From Chitinophagaceae bacterium (lineage in GTDB: Bacteria; Bacteroidota; Bacteroidia; Chitinophagales; Chitinophagaceae): DNA of 64,000 bases. Numbering within the stretch: position 1 is the stretch's first letter; each line of letters opens with the position of its first letter. The notes beneath the pieces were generated by a model that did no database searches, was not told where the DNA came from, and saw only the letters and a program-made list of their open reading frames with translations. This document shows, in pieces, positions 53,296-62,300 of this stretch. The position numbers and the translations under genes are program-made. The stretch is taken from NCBI GenBank assembly GCA_014879565.1, contig JACSRW010000029.1:1-64000 (forward strand). The letters are read 5' to 3'.

Positions 53296-53931
53296 ATGAA
53301 TATATCTCCTTCCAAAGAGAATATGCTGAAACGGATCCGCAAGGCGTTGAGTCATTCAACGCCTTTGCCCTTTCCGCAGGCAGAAGGCGCCGGGGCTGTA
53401 TATCATCCTTTAAAACAGGAAGCGGAAGTGGAGTTTGCGGAAAAGTTTACCCAGCTTCAGGGCAAGTTTGTGTATTGTATCAACCGGCAGGAACTGGCTT
53501 TTCAGCTTGGCAGCCTGGTACGTAAACAGGACTGGAAAAAAGTGTATTGCCTGGAAGAGAACCTTATTGCAGATGTATTGCCCCAGCTGGAAGATCGCCT
53601 GGTGAAAGAAGGGCTCGCCGATTGTGATGTGTCGGTTACCGGCTGTGAATACCTGGTTGCCAGAACAGGTTCTGTGGTGATGAGCAGCGCCAATGCCAGT
53701 GGCCGCAGCACCAGTGTTTATGCTCCCATTCATATCTGCATTGCTTTTACCAGCCAGGTAGTATATGATCTTAAAGACGCCCTGCAGGGGCTGAAAGAAA
53801 AATACGGGAACAACCCGCCCTCCCTAATCACTTTCGCCTCGGGTCCCAGCCGAACCGCTGATATTGAAAAAACCCTCGTGGTGGGGGTACATGGCCCCAA
53901 AGAAGTCTATTTATTTCTCGTTGAAGCATAA
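53296..53931 (+). CDS. LutC/YkgG-type LUD-domain protein
   Basis: This 211-residue protein has a LUD domain (LutC/YkgG family), with VTGCEYLVARTGSVVM, HICIAFTSQVV and ITFASGPSRTADIEKTLVVGVHGP. In other bacteria LutC works with LutA and LutB to oxidise L-lactate through Fe-S proteins, but neither partner is present here. Bacteroidota often carry a lone LUD gene after ftsH. A perfect 10-bp hairpin (53341-53365) lies in its first codons. It is probably co-transcribed with ftsH. Confidence 0.85.
   Translation: MNISPSKENMLKRIRKALSHSTPLPFPQAEGAGAVYHPLKQEAEVEFAEKFTQLQGKFVYCINRQELAFQLGSLVRKQDWKKVYCLEENLIADVLPQLEDRLVKEGLADCDVSVTGCEYLVARTGSVVMSSANASGRSTSVYAPIHICIAFTSQVVYDLKDALQGLKEKYGNNPPSLITFASGPSRTADIEKTLVVGVHGPKEVYLFLVEA
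53341..53365 (+). other. Hairpin inside the 5' coding end of the LUD gene
   Basis: AAGGCGTTGA and its perfect complement close a 5-base loop (GTCAT). A weak T-run follows. It could attenuate ftsH read-through, but it lies within coding sequence. Confidence 0.35.
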
Positions 53932-53958
53932 TACGTCTCCCTTTTGTACTTTTAGGAT

Positions 53959-54387
53959 ATGACAAACAGGACGGTATATAACCTCTTTGTGTACGGATCC
54001 CTGCGAAGTGGTTTCCAGAGCCCGGCCTATGAATACGTGAGCCGTTATTTCTCACTTGTAGGCAATGCCCGGGTGAAGGGAAAGCTGTACGATATGGGCG
54101 AATTTCCCGCCGGTGTGCCGGCAGATGCCGATGCCTGGATCAGCGGGGAACTTTACCAGATCAGCAACCCGCAGGAGTTTTCCTGGGCCATGGGCCAGCT
54201 GGACGATTATGAAGGCGTGTTTGCAGAACCCGGTGAAACCAGTCACTATTACCGGGCACTCACCACGGTGGTATGCAATGATATGGAACTGGAGGCCTGG
54301 ATTTACTGGTACCGCGGGGATGTAAACGGAAGACCGGTGATTTCCTCCGGGGATATGCTGGAATACCTGCGTTCAAAAAATCCGTAA
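53959..54387 (+). CDS. Gamma-glutamylcyclotransferase (AIG2-like) family protein
   Basis: A 142-residue GGCT-fold protein with the binding loop LFVYGSLRSGF at the N-terminus and a candidate catalytic acid in QLDDYEGV. Members turn gamma-glutamyl peptides into 5-oxoproline, but AIG2-like proteins vary. A near promoter match (TACTTTTA, 53947-53954) lies 4 bases before the ATG. Its TAA stop overlaps by one base the ATG of the LpxH-like gene (TAATG), so the two are coupled. Confidence 0.82.
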   Translation: MTNRTVYNLFVYGSLRSGFQSPAYEYVSRYFSLVGNARVKGKLYDMGEFPAGVPADADAWISGELYQISNPQEFSWAMGQLDDYEGVFAEPGETSHYYRALTTVVCNDMELEAWIYWYRGDVNGRPVISSGDMLEYLRSKNP

Positions 54388-55163
54388 TGCCGGCGAAAAA
54401 AATCTATTTTCTTTCTGACTTTCACCTCGGTGCTCCCGACCATGCCCGCAGCCTGGAAAGGGAAAGACTGATCGTGCGCTTCCTCGATGAAATAAAGGAC
54501 GACACTGCCGAACTGTTCCTGGCAGGCGATATGTTTGATTTCTGGTACGAATACCGGACTGTTGTGCCCAAAGGATTTGTACGCCTGCTCGGCAAACTCG
54601 GCGAATTCGCAGATGCCGGCATACCCATGCATTTTTTTGTGGGCAACCACGATATGTGGATGAAGACCTATTTCCGGGAAGAATTCAATATGCCGGTTTA
54701 CTTTGAACCGAAAGAATTTGAACGTAATGGTAAAAAACTGCTGGTCGGCCATGGCGACGGACTGGGACCAGGCGACCATGGCTACAAACGGTTGAAGAAA
54801 GTTTTCCGCAATCCTTTTTCACAGTTTTTATTCGGTATCCTGCCCCCGATGCTGGGTATGGGTCTGGCCGGTTATATGAGCCGCCGCAGCCGGGCCCAGA
54901 CCGGATCAACGGAAGAGGTGTTTCTGGGGGAAGAGAAAGAATGGCTCCTGATCTATTGTAAGGAAATACTGCTTCAAAAAAATATAGATTTTTTTGTCTT
55001 CGGACACCGCCATTTGCCCATTGATTATCGTCTCTCTGCTGAAAGCCGGTATATCAACCTGGGTGACTGGATCCGTTATTTCACCTATGCGGTTTTTGAC
55101 GGAGAAAAAATGGAGCTGAAATCCTATACCGGCCAGGAAAATAAAATTATCCGGAAAGCATGA
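54387..55163 (+). CDS. lpxH: UDP-2,3-diacylglucosamine diphosphatase (LpxH-like)
   Basis: A calcineurin-like metallophosphoesterase of 258 residues. It shows FLSDFHLGAPDH, FLAGDMFDFWYEY, FFVGNHDMWM, LVGHGDGLGPGDHG and FVFGHRHLPIDYR, the full set of metal-site motifs. In lipid A synthesis LpxH cleaves UDP-2,3-diacylglucosamine. The Bacteroidota enzymes are annotated this way, but the exact role rests on homology. It overlaps both neighbours (one base with the GGCT gene, four with the next). Confidence 0.8.
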   Translation: MPAKKIYFLSDFHLGAPDHARSLERERLIVRFLDEIKDDTAELFLAGDMFDFWYEYRTVVPKGFVRLLGKLGEFADAGIPMHFFVGNHDMWMKTYFREEFNMPVYFEPKEFERNGKKLLVGHGDGLGPGDHGYKRLKKVFRNPFSQFLFGILPPMLGMGLAGYMSRRSRAQTGSTEEVFLGEEKEWLLIYCKEILLQKNIDFFVFGHRHLPIDYRLSAESRYINLGDWIRYFTYAVFDGEKMELKSYTGQENKIIRKA

Positions 55164-55996
55164 GGAACCGATTTGTTTTGGGACTGCTGTTATGTTTATC
55201 CGCCGTGGGTGTTTTCGCCCAGGCCGATACCGGTTTTCATTTGCTGCGCCGGCTGGAAGGGGATATCAGCGCCTTTACAGTGGATAACCTGGATAATGTC
55301 TATATCCTGAACAGCCGCAACCAGGTAAAAAAATATACCGCTTCGGGCGATTCAGCCGCCATCTTTAACGATATCCGTAAGTACGGAAGGGCTTCCCTGC
55401 TGGACGTATCCAATCCCCTGAAAGTTTTACTCTATTATCCTGATTATGCCACCGTGGTTATGCTCGACCGTTTCCTTAACCCGGTGAATACAGTGGATCT
55501 CCGGAAAAGCAATATTTACCAGGCAAAAGCCATCGCGCAGTCGTACGATAATAAGATATGGGTGTATGATGAAGTGGAAAACAAACTGAAAAAGATCGGG
55601 GAAGATGGCGCCCTGTTGCAGGAAACCGCCGATTTCCGCCTGTTGCTGGATAAAAGCCTCAACCCGGTGAAGATTGCCGATGTGAACCAGTATGTATATC
55701 TCTGCGATACCCTGGCGGGAATCTGGGTCTTTGATTATTTCGGGTACCTGAAAAACAGCATCCAGATCCGTCAGTGGCAAAACCTGAAAATAACCGACCG
55801 GTTTATCTATGGCTCAAAAGCGGATACTCTTTACCGTTATGAGCTGAAAAGTTTCCTTTATGATGAGTGGAAACTCCCGGAGGAACTGCGCGGGGCGCTA
55901 TCTTTTAATTTCACCGGCAGCCGGCTCTATGCCCTGCTGCCCGGCGGGGCCGGAAAACAGGCTGCCCTGCTTATTTATACGCTTGACCGCCCTTAA
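55160..55996 (+). CDS. Exported hypothetical protein, beta-propeller-like
   Basis: I do not recognise a named family. The 278-residue product has a signal peptide ending in VGVFAQA. Repeated strands of a propeller type follow (VDNLDNVYILNSRNQVKKYT, YDNKIWVYDEVENKLKKIGE, YVYLCDTLAGIWVFDYFGYL). It overlaps the LpxH-like gene by 4 bases (ATGA), so they share a transcript. Envelope location is likely; function unknown. Confidence 0.68.
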   Translation: MRNRFVLGLLLCLSAVGVFAQADTGFHLLRRLEGDISAFTVDNLDNVYILNSRNQVKKYTASGDSAAIFNDIRKYGRASLLDVSNPLKVLLYYPDYATVVMLDRFLNPVNTVDLRKSNIYQAKAIAQSYDNKIWVYDEVENKLKKIGEDGALLQETADFRLLLDKSLNPVKIADVNQYVYLCDTLAGIWVFDYFGYLKNSIQIRQWQNLKITDRFIYGSKADTLYRYELKSFLYDEWKLPEELRGALSFNFTGSRLYALLPGGAGKQAALLIYTLDRP

Positions 55997-56008
55997 ACAG
56001 GGTTTTGG

Positions 56009-56016
56009 TAAATTTG
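56009..56016 (+). promoter_or_regulatory. -7 promoter element before MscS-family gene
   Basis: TAAATTTG is an exact match, 19 bases before the ATG at 56036. Confidence 0.55.
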
Positions 56017-56035
56017 CCCTTACAACTCTTCTGGC

Positions 56036-57118
56036 ATGAATGATATTCTGAACCGTGTCTGGTGGGATAACCCGGTACGCAGTTACCTGATCGTAGCTGC
56101 TGTGATTGGTTTTGTATGGATCTTCCGGCCACTCATTTCCCGTTATTTCGCCGGCCTGCTTTACGGAGTGGTGCGCCGGATCTGGAAAAATGTGGACAAG
56201 CCCGCCTTCACCAGTCTCGTGGTGAAACCCCTGGGTTTGTTCCTGCTGCTGCTGGTATCCATCGCGGCCCTTTATAAGCTGAATTTCCCGGATCAGCTCA
56301 ACGAAACCATTTATGATTTTACAATAAAGGAGATCATACACAGCGCCGGCACCATCATTCTCATTGTAACCTTATTCGGTCTGTTGCTGCGTATCATTGA
56401 TTTTATCGCGCTGATACTTGAACGGAAAGCCAATCTCACCCCCGACCAGACCGATAACCAGCTGATTGTTTTTTTCAAGGATTTCTTCAAAGTAATCCTG
56501 GTGATCATCGGTATCATGCTGGTACTGCGGTATGCCTTCAAACAGGATGTGGGCGGGTTGCTCACGGGACTGAGTATCGTGGGTGCTGCCATTGCACTGG
56601 CCCTGCGCGAAAGCCTGGAGAACCTGATCGCGTCCTTTATCATTTTCTTCGACAAACCCTTTGTAATGGGTGACCTGGTGAAAGTGAACGCGGTAACCGG
56701 TACGGTTGAGAAAATAGGGTTGCGCAGCACCCGTATTCGTACCGATCAGAAGACTTTTGTAACCGTACCTAACAAACAAATGGTGGACAGTATACTGGAT
56801 AATCTTTCCCTGCGTACCCAGCGACGGGCCGACCTGCGGCTGGAATTGGGACCGCAAACCTCTTCGGCTGCACTCGAACAATTTCTCGGAAAGCTGCAGG
56901 AAATTTTAAAAAGACCGGAAATCGCGGAGTTCAATTTAGCCCTTACCGATATAACGTCCACCGCCATGGTGGTGAGTTCGGATTATTATACGCATCCCAT
57001 TGCCTGGACTGAATTTCTGAAAGTAAAACAGGAGGTGAACCTCACCGTTCTGCGTACCCTGGAAGAAATGAAGATTGAACTGGCCGGGGCCAGCACTGAT
57101 GTACGGATGATACCCTGA
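56036..57118 (+). CDS. MscS-family mechanosensitive ion channel
   Basis: This 360-residue channel has about five hydrophobic helices (about 15-35, 60-85, 100-128, 145-165, 170-190). The last is the pore-lining GLSIVGAAIALALRESLENL helix with alternating small residues. A beta domain follows (FVMGDLVKVNAVTGTVEKIG, RTDQKTFVTVPNKQM), then a C-terminal mixed domain. Such channels open under membrane tension and release solutes after osmotic downshock. It converges on the thioredoxin-like gene with abutting stops. Confidence 0.92.
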   Translation: MNDILNRVWWDNPVRSYLIVAAVIGFVWIFRPLISRYFAGLLYGVVRRIWKNVDKPAFTSLVVKPLGLFLLLLVSIAALYKLNFPDQLNETIYDFTIKEIIHSAGTIILIVTLFGLLLRIIDFIALILERKANLTPDQTDNQLIVFFKDFFKVILVIIGIMLVLRYAFKQDVGGLLTGLSIVGAAIALALRESLENLIASFIIFFDKPFVMGDLVKVNAVTGTVEKIGLRSTRIRTDQKTFVTVPNKQMVDSILDNLSLRTQRRADLRLELGPQTSSAALEQFLGKLQEILKRPEIAEFNLALTDITSTAMVVSSDYYTHPIAWTEFLKVKQEVNLTVLRTLEEMKIELAGASTDVRMIP

Positions 57119-57637
57119 TCAGTTGGCGGCTTTTTTCAGGATCTCCGCCAGGTCCATATCGTACAGGCCATATTTGCCATATTCCACTACGCGGCCCAGT
57201 TCCCTGCCGTTTTTCATGACGATAATTGTAGGTACATTCTGCACCTGCAGGGCTTCTGCCAGGTTGCCCCATGTTTTTTTGGCCCGGTCCACCCCGATCA
57301 GGCTGATTTGTTTATCCGGGAAACCCGCCGCGTCCGTCAATGCATAAAATTTCGGAATCACAAAATGAGAATCCTCGCACCAGGTACCCATAAAGACAAG
57401 CAGGTGCAGGGAGTCTTTATGTAACTGCAGGCCGGATACCGCATCGGGACGGGGTGTATAACCCTTCAGGTTCTCCGCATACCATTTGAATGTAGTATCT
57501 GCCAGTAAAACCTGCCTGTTGATGATCCCTTTCAGGCTTTTTTCCGCCGGTCTTTCCACCAGTACTTCATAGGGTTGCTGGGCAAAAAGGGCGGCTGATA
57601 CCGGTAAAACCAGGAACAGGCATATCCATTTTTTCAT
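57119..57637 (-). CDS. Exported thioredoxin-fold protein with a single active-site cysteine
   Basis: A signal peptide (ending near ALFAQ) precedes a thioredoxin fold of about 150 residues. The active-site position reads GTWCEDSHF: Cys87 is present but the second Cys is Ser90, so it is a CxxS protein. Cis-Pro is in VQNVPTIIV. A monothiol site usually means isomerase- or glutathione-linked activity rather than full disulfide reduction; that is inference. A near promoter match (TAATTTTA) lies 38 bases upstream. Confidence 0.83.
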   Translation of the reverse strand: MKKWICLFLVLPVSAALFAQQPYEVLVERPAEKSLKGIINRQVLLADTTFKWYAENLKGYTPRPDAVSGLQLHKDSLHLLVFMGTWCEDSHFVIPKFYALTDAAGFPDKQISLIGVDRAKKTWGNLAEALQVQNVPTIIVMKNGRELGRVVEYGKYGLYDMDLAEILKKAAN

Positions 57638-57733
57638 ATACAGGTTTATTTTATAAGCCGTTTATTCCGGCGCCGTAAAATTAAGACAGGTCAGTGAGGA
57701 GATGAGGCAGGAATCGTTAAAGTTGCAGGACTT

Positions 57734-58351
57734 TTACAAACTTGCTTTGAGTTCCAGCAGGAAGCTTTTCATTTTTTGCAGAGAACGGATGGCGGCGAAC
57801 TTTTCTTCGGCCTTTTTATTCTTCTTCAGGTAATCCTTGGCCCCCTCAATAGTGAATTTGCGGCGACGCAGCAGGTCATAGATCAGCACCAGGTTTTTGA
57901 TATCCACCGGGCGGAAAAAACGATCGCCTTTACGGTTCTTACGGGGTTGGAGAATGTCAAACTCTGTTTCCCAGTAACGGATCAGGGACTGGTTTTCCCG
58001 GAACATTCCGGCTACTTCCCCAATGGAGTAATATTGTTTTTTGAAAAGGATCTCGTCCTCCGGCACCTGGATCAGGTCGGCGCTGAGGGCGATGTCTTTG
58101 AGTGAACGGCGGCCTCTTTTCCCTTTTACAGCAGCCGGGCGGGGACTGCTTTTGACATAGGGCGCCGGTCTTTCCTCCGCCATGGCCATGGCGCGGGGCA
58201 TCTCCGGTTCTGGAAGTTCCGGTTCAGGCAATTCCTCTTGTGGTAGTTCCGGCAAAGGGGTCACCGCAACGGGAAGGGATTCCGTTTTATCCGCCGGTTC
58301 TTCAAAAGAACCAAAGTCAAACGCGATCTGTTGCAGTATCTTTTTTGCCAT
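57734..58351 (-). CDS. MerR-family transcriptional regulator with acidic Pro-rich N-terminal arm
   Basis: The 205-residue protein has a MerR DNA-binding domain at about 105-185: YSIGEVAGMFRENQSLIRYW, then RKGDRFFRPVDIKNLVLI. Before it lies an arm of about 100 residues with repeated ELPEPELPEPE-type motifs and a basic patch (KGKRGRRS). This arrangement is common in Bacteroidota MerR proteins of unknown effector. No metal-binding Cys is seen. It could control the M23 peptidase gene next to it on the same strand, but nothing shows this directly. Confidence 0.85.
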   Translation of the reverse strand: MAKKILQQIAFDFGSFEEPADKTESLPVAVTPLPELPQEELPEPELPEPEMPRAMAMAEERPAPYVKSSPRPAAVKGKRGRRSLKDIALSADLIQVPEDEILFKKQYYSIGEVAGMFRENQSLIRYWETEFDILQPRKNRKGDRFFRPVDIKNLVLIYDLLRRRKFTIEGAKDYLKKNKKAEEKFAAIRSLQKMKSFLLELKASL

Positions 58352-58437
58352 ACCTGATTTGTAAAAATAGCAAAGAAAGGGCCAGTGGAAGGGGCTCAGG
58401 AAGGGCTGTGGAAAACTGGCGATTCAAGCAGACCGGC

Positions 58438-59409
58438 TCAGTCAAAACTCTGGTTGCTGGCGGCCGCTTTTTTGAGAATGAGGTCAAACTGCTCGGGGGT
58501 CAGATCGTTGTAGAAAAAGTAGATCGGGTCCATATCCACCCCGTTTTTATGCACTTCATAATGGCAGTGGGGGCCGGTGGATTTACCCGTACTGCCCACC
58601 CAGCCGATCACTTCCCCGCGTTTTACGGCCTGTCCGTTACGGGCTTTTACCCGCACCATATGGCCGTAGAGCGTTTCATAACCATAACCATGGTTAATGA
58701 TTACGTGATTGCCATATCCATTGCCTGTATTACCGGCTGTGGTTACCGTACCATCTGCCGTGGCATAAATAGGGGTGCCCGTAGGTGCGGTAAAGTCAAG
58801 CCCGGCATGGAATTTCGGGGTTTTGTACACCGGGTCAATCCGGTACCCGAAACCAGAAGCGATCCGGTTCAGGTCCTTGTTGCTGACCGGCTGAATGGCC
58901 GGGGTACGGGCCAGCAGGTTGGCCTTGTTTTTCACCAGGCCATCCACCTCATCATATGATTTTTTCTGCGCGGTGATCCGGCTTATCAGGTTATTCAGGG
59001 TATTGTTGATAGAAGCCACCAGCTGGTGATCGCGGAGCTTTTCCACTTTGGCAATCTCCAGTTTGTTCTCCAGCTCTTTGGCCCGGGCGCTGTCGGGGAT
59101 GGGATTGGCCTCAAAAATGGCCCGGTACACATCATTATCCCGCTTTTCCAGTTCTTTCATCTGGCTCTGTACAGACTGCAATTCTTCCAGCAGATCGTAA
59201 TAATTGTCTTTCAGATTTTTATTTTCCAGCTGCAGCAGCCGTTCTTTGGGAGAACCGATAAACTGGAAGGCGGCATAGGAAATCAGGCCGGCGGTTACCA
59301 GAGCAGCGGCTACAAATCCGAATACCCGCAGCAGTTTTACCCGGAGGGGCGTTTCCAGTTTTTCGTACCGGAGGGTATTGGTGTTATAGTAGTACTTGAT
59401 TTTTTTCAT
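58438..59409 (-). CDS. M23-family peptidase, membrane anchored
   Basis: A LytM-type zinc metallopeptidase that cuts peptidoglycan cross-links or activates amidases. From the ATG at 59409 it is 323 residues: cytosolic tip, one membrane helix (about 30-50), coiled coil (about 60-160) and a LytM domain. Zinc ligands are visible in KFHAGLDFTAPTG (His and Asp) and GPHCHYEVH (HxH). The longer frame to 59532 runs through the alaS promoter region and is rejected. The coiled coil suggests interaction with division or envelope proteins. Confidence 0.9.
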   Translation of the reverse strand: MKKIKYYYNTNTLRYEKLETPLRVKLLRVFGFVAAALVTAGLISYAAFQFIGSPKERLLQLENKNLKDNYYDLLEELQSVQSQMKELEKRDNDVYRAIFEANPIPDSARAKELENKLEIAKVEKLRDHQLVASINNTLNNLISRITAQKKSYDEVDGLVKNKANLLARTPAIQPVSNKDLNRIASGFGYRIDPVYKTPKFHAGLDFTAPTGTPIYATADGTVTTAGNTGNGYGNHVIINHGYGYETLYGHMVRVKARNGQAVKRGEVIGWVGSTGKSTGPHCHYEVHKNGVDMDPIYFFYNDLTPEQFDLILKKAAASNQSFD

Positions 59410-59447
59410 TGGGCAAGCCTTGCAAACCGTTTTGCCACCCGAATAAG

Positions 59448-59455
59448 TTACCTTT
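59448..59455 (+). promoter_or_regulatory. -7 promoter element before alaS
   Basis: TACCTTTG is an exact match, 101 bases before the alaS ATG. The resulting leader of about 95 bases holds short inverted pairs (CGGG/CCCG and CCGG/CCGG) and a repeated GCCCCGCG. Confidence 0.5.
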
Positions 59456-59556
59456 GCCAGCCCCGCGGGTGCCCGTCCGGACAACCGGTGAAGCCCCGCG
59501 AAGGCCGACAAATATAGCCCGTTAAAAGGCAAAAATCAACCCAACCCGGTTAATGT

Positions 59557-62298
59557 ATGATGACCAGCGCAGATATCCGCAAGGCTTTCCTCGAGTTTTT
59601 CCGTTCAAAGGGACACGAAATTGTCCCCTCCGCCCCCATAGTGGTTAAAAATGACCCCACCCTGATGTTTACCAACGCGGGCATGAACCAGTTTAAGGAT
59701 TATTTCCTGGGCAATAAATCTGCTCCCTGGAAAAGAGTGGCCGATACCCAGAAATGCCTGCGGGTGAGCGGAAAACACAATGACCTGGAAGAAGTGGGTG
59801 TGGATACCTACCACCATACCATGTTTGAAATGCTGGGGAACTGGAGTTTCGGGGATTATTTTAAAGATGAAGCAATAGACTGGAGCTGGGAACTGCTGAC
59901 GGAAGTATATAAAATTGACAAGAGCCGTCTTTATGCCACGGTATTTGAAGGAGATGAAAAAGAAAAACTGCCGGCTTCCAAAGTGGCGCTGGAAAAATGG
60001 AAGAAGATTTTACCCGATCCCTTTCACCAGATAGTATTCGGCAATAAAAAGGATAATTTCTGGGAAATGGGAGATACGGGCCCCTGTGGTCCCTGCAGTG
60101 AGATCCATGTGGATCTTCGTTCGGATGAAGAAAGGGCCAGGGTACCCGGACATATGCTGGTCAACAAAGACCATCCCCAGGTAATCGAGATCTGGAACAA
60201 TGTATTTATCCAGTACAACCGGAAAAAAGACGGCAGCCTGGAACCGTTGCCCGCCTGCCATGTGGATACCGGTATGGGACTGGAAAGGCTGGTACGTGTG
60301 CTGCAGGGCAAGACGTCCAATTATGACACAGATATTTTCTCCGGGACCATCGGGGTAACGGAAAAGATTACCGGCAAAAAATATGATGCCGGCGACAGCA
60401 AACAGGCGGTGGCCTTCCGCGTGATTGCCGACCATATCCGGGCCATCAGTTTTACCATTGCCGACGGACAACTGCCTTCGAATACCGGGGCCGGTTATGT
60501 GATCCGGCGGATTCTGCGCCGGGCTGTGCGGTATTATTTCTCCTATCTCGATTATAAACAGCCGTTGCTCACCCAACTGGTGCCCGTGCTGGCGGCGCAG
60601 TTCGCGGATGTATTTCCTGAATTGCAGCAGCAGGTGGATTTTGTGAGCAAAGTGGTCAGAGAAGAAGAAGACGCTTTTCTGCGCACTTTAGATAAGGGGA
60701 TAAACCGGTTTTTCAATTATATTAATACAATAAAAAGATATCCAACTTCATCAGAAGTTTGGGTAGGAAATGAAACTAGCGGAATACCTATTATCCATAC
60801 TGGTGATGGACAACAACCTTCTTTTGATTTGGAAAACTTTAAAAAAGTATCTGGCACTAATATTATAAATGGAGAGTTTGCATTTGAATTATATGATACA
60901 TATGGATTTCCTATTGATTTGACAATATTAATGGCAAAGGAAGTTGATTGGACGGTTGATTTGGAAGGTTTTAATAAAGCATTGCAGCAGCAGAAAGACC
61001 GGAGCCGCGCGGCTACCACTGTGGATGCCGGTGACTGGGTGGAATGCAAGATTGGCAGCAACCGCTTTGTGGGCTATGATTCCCTGGAAACAAAGACATC
61101 ACTGCTGAAATACCGGAAAGTGAAAGCCAAAGGAAAGGAAGGCTATCAGCTGGTGCTGGAAGAAACGCCCTTTTATGCCGAAAGCGGCGGACAGGTAGGA
61201 GACAAGGGCTGGCTGACTATTAATGGTACGGATGTGGCGGTAACGGATACTAAAAAAGACAATGACCTGATTATTCACTTCACGGAAGTACTGCCGGATG
61301 ATGTATCCGGTGAAGTCACGGCAAAAGTGGATGCCGCCCGCAGAAAAGAAACCACCCTGCATCACTCGGCTACCCATCTCCTGCATGCGGCGCTGCGCAA
61401 AGTGCTGGGTACCCATGTGGCCCAGAAAGGTTCACTGGTGAATGAAGAAAGACTTCGTTTCGACTTCTCCCATTTTGCCAAAGTGACGGATGAGGAAATG
61501 GCCCGGATTGAAGCCATCGTGAATGAAAAGATCCGGGAGAATATTCCCGTGGTCATAAAATCCATGCCGAAGGAGGAAGCTATGCAGCTCGGGGCCATGG
61601 CCCTGTTCGGGGAGAAATACGGGGATACAGTACGGGTGGTGATCATAGATCCGGCCTATTCTGTGGAATTATGCGGGGGTACCCATGTGGGGTATACCGG
61701 TGAACTGGGTCTGTTTAAAATCCTCAGTGAATCGGCCGTGGCCGCCGGCGTACGGCGGGTGGAAGCGGTTTGCGGGTTACAGGCCGAAGCATATATCAAC
61801 AGCCAGTTACAGCTGATCAGCCAGTTGCGTGAAACCCTGAAAAACCCGAAAGACCTGCAAAAAGCCATCGAAAATCTGCAGGCGGAAAACAGTGATTTGC
61901 GGAAACATGCTGAAGCGCTGGAAGCCCGGCAGCTGGTGGGTATCCGGAATGAACTGCTGCAGAAAGATGAAATAATCAACAGCATCAATTTTATCGGCGA
62001 TATCGTGGAAGTGGGCAGTGCGGATGCCCTGAAAAAACTCTGCCTGGATCTGAAAAATCATCTCCGGGATCACCTGGTAGTGCTCGGCGCCAATATCGGG
62101 GGCAAACCCTATGTGGCGGTTGGATTATCTGAAACGGTGGTAGCCGCCAAAGGACTGGATGCCGGCAAGATCATCAAAGAAAAAGTGGCCCCCCTGATCA
62201 AAGGCGGCGGCGGCGGACAGAAGACCCTGGCAACAGCCGGCGGACAGGAGGCCGGCGGACTGAACGCGGTGATTGAGGCGGTCAAAAGCCTGCTCTGA
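59557..62298 (+). CDS. alaS: Alanine-tRNA ligase
   Basis: Charges tRNA-Ala. The class II core holds FTNAGMNQFKDYF and HHTMFEMLGNWSFGDYF. The editing domain has HHSATHLLHAALR (HxxxH) and LCGGTHVGYTG. The C-terminal region shows GGGGGQKTLATAGG. At 913 residues it is slightly longer than usual. Bases of about 60700-60975 (residues of about 382-473) have a very low GC content (73 of 240 bases counted, 60721-60960) and an unusual segment around VWVGNETSGIPIIHTG, yet the conserved FELYDTYGFPIDLT remains inside it. Confidence 0.97.
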   Translation: MMTSADIRKAFLEFFRSKGHEIVPSAPIVVKNDPTLMFTNAGMNQFKDYFLGNKSAPWKRVADTQKCLRVSGKHNDLEEVGVDTYHHTMFEMLGNWSFGDYFKDEAIDWSWELLTEVYKIDKSRLYATVFEGDEKEKLPASKVALEKWKKILPDPFHQIVFGNKKDNFWEMGDTGPCGPCSEIHVDLRSDEERARVPGHMLVNKDHPQVIEIWNNVFIQYNRKKDGSLEPLPACHVDTGMGLERLVRVLQGKTSNYDTDIFSGTIGVTEKITGKKYDAGDSKQAVAFRVIADHIRAISFTIADGQLPSNTGAGYVIRRILRRAVRYYFSYLDYKQPLLTQLVPVLAAQFADVFPELQQQVDFVSKVVREEEDAFLRTLDKGINRFFNYINTIKRYPTSSEVWVGNETSGIPIIHTGDGQQPSFDLENFKKVSGTNIINGEFAFELYDTYGFPIDLTILMAKEVDWTVDLEGFNKALQQQKDRSRAATTVDAGDWVECKIGSNRFVGYDSLETKTSLLKYRKVKAKGKEGYQLVLEETPFYAESGGQVGDKGWLTINGTDVAVTDTKKDNDLIIHFTEVLPDDVSGEVTAKVDAARRKETTLHHSATHLLHAALRKVLGTHVAQKGSLVNEERLRFDFSHFAKVTDEEMARIEAIVNEKIRENIPVVIKSMPKEEAMQLGAMALFGEKYGDTVRVVIIDPAYSVELCGGTHVGYTGELGLFKILSESAVAAGVRRVEAVCGLQAEAYINSQLQLISQLRETLKNPKDLQKAIENLQAENSDLRKHAEALEARQLVGIRNELLQKDEIINSINFIGDIVEVGSADALKKLCLDLKNHLRDHLVVLGANIGGKPYVAVGLSETVVAAKGLDAGKIIKEKVAPLIKGGGGGQKTLATAGGQEAGGLNAVIEAVKSLL
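60700..60975 (+). other. AT-rich mosaic patch inside alaS
   Basis: About 30 percent GC by hand count against about 55 percent in a nearby 60-base line of the same gene. AT-rich codons such as AGA, ATA, TTA and TCA replace the usual CGG, ATC, CTG and AGC. The frame is kept. It contains a segment of about 35-40 residues not typical of AlaRS in addition to normal conserved sequence. Confidence 0.8.
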
Positions 62299-62300
62299 AT

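Noticed and set aside
60700-60975. alaS patch as an intein, intron or transposon
   Set aside because: The frame continues through conserved AlaRS sequence, with no splice-site residues, terminal repeats or target duplication visible.
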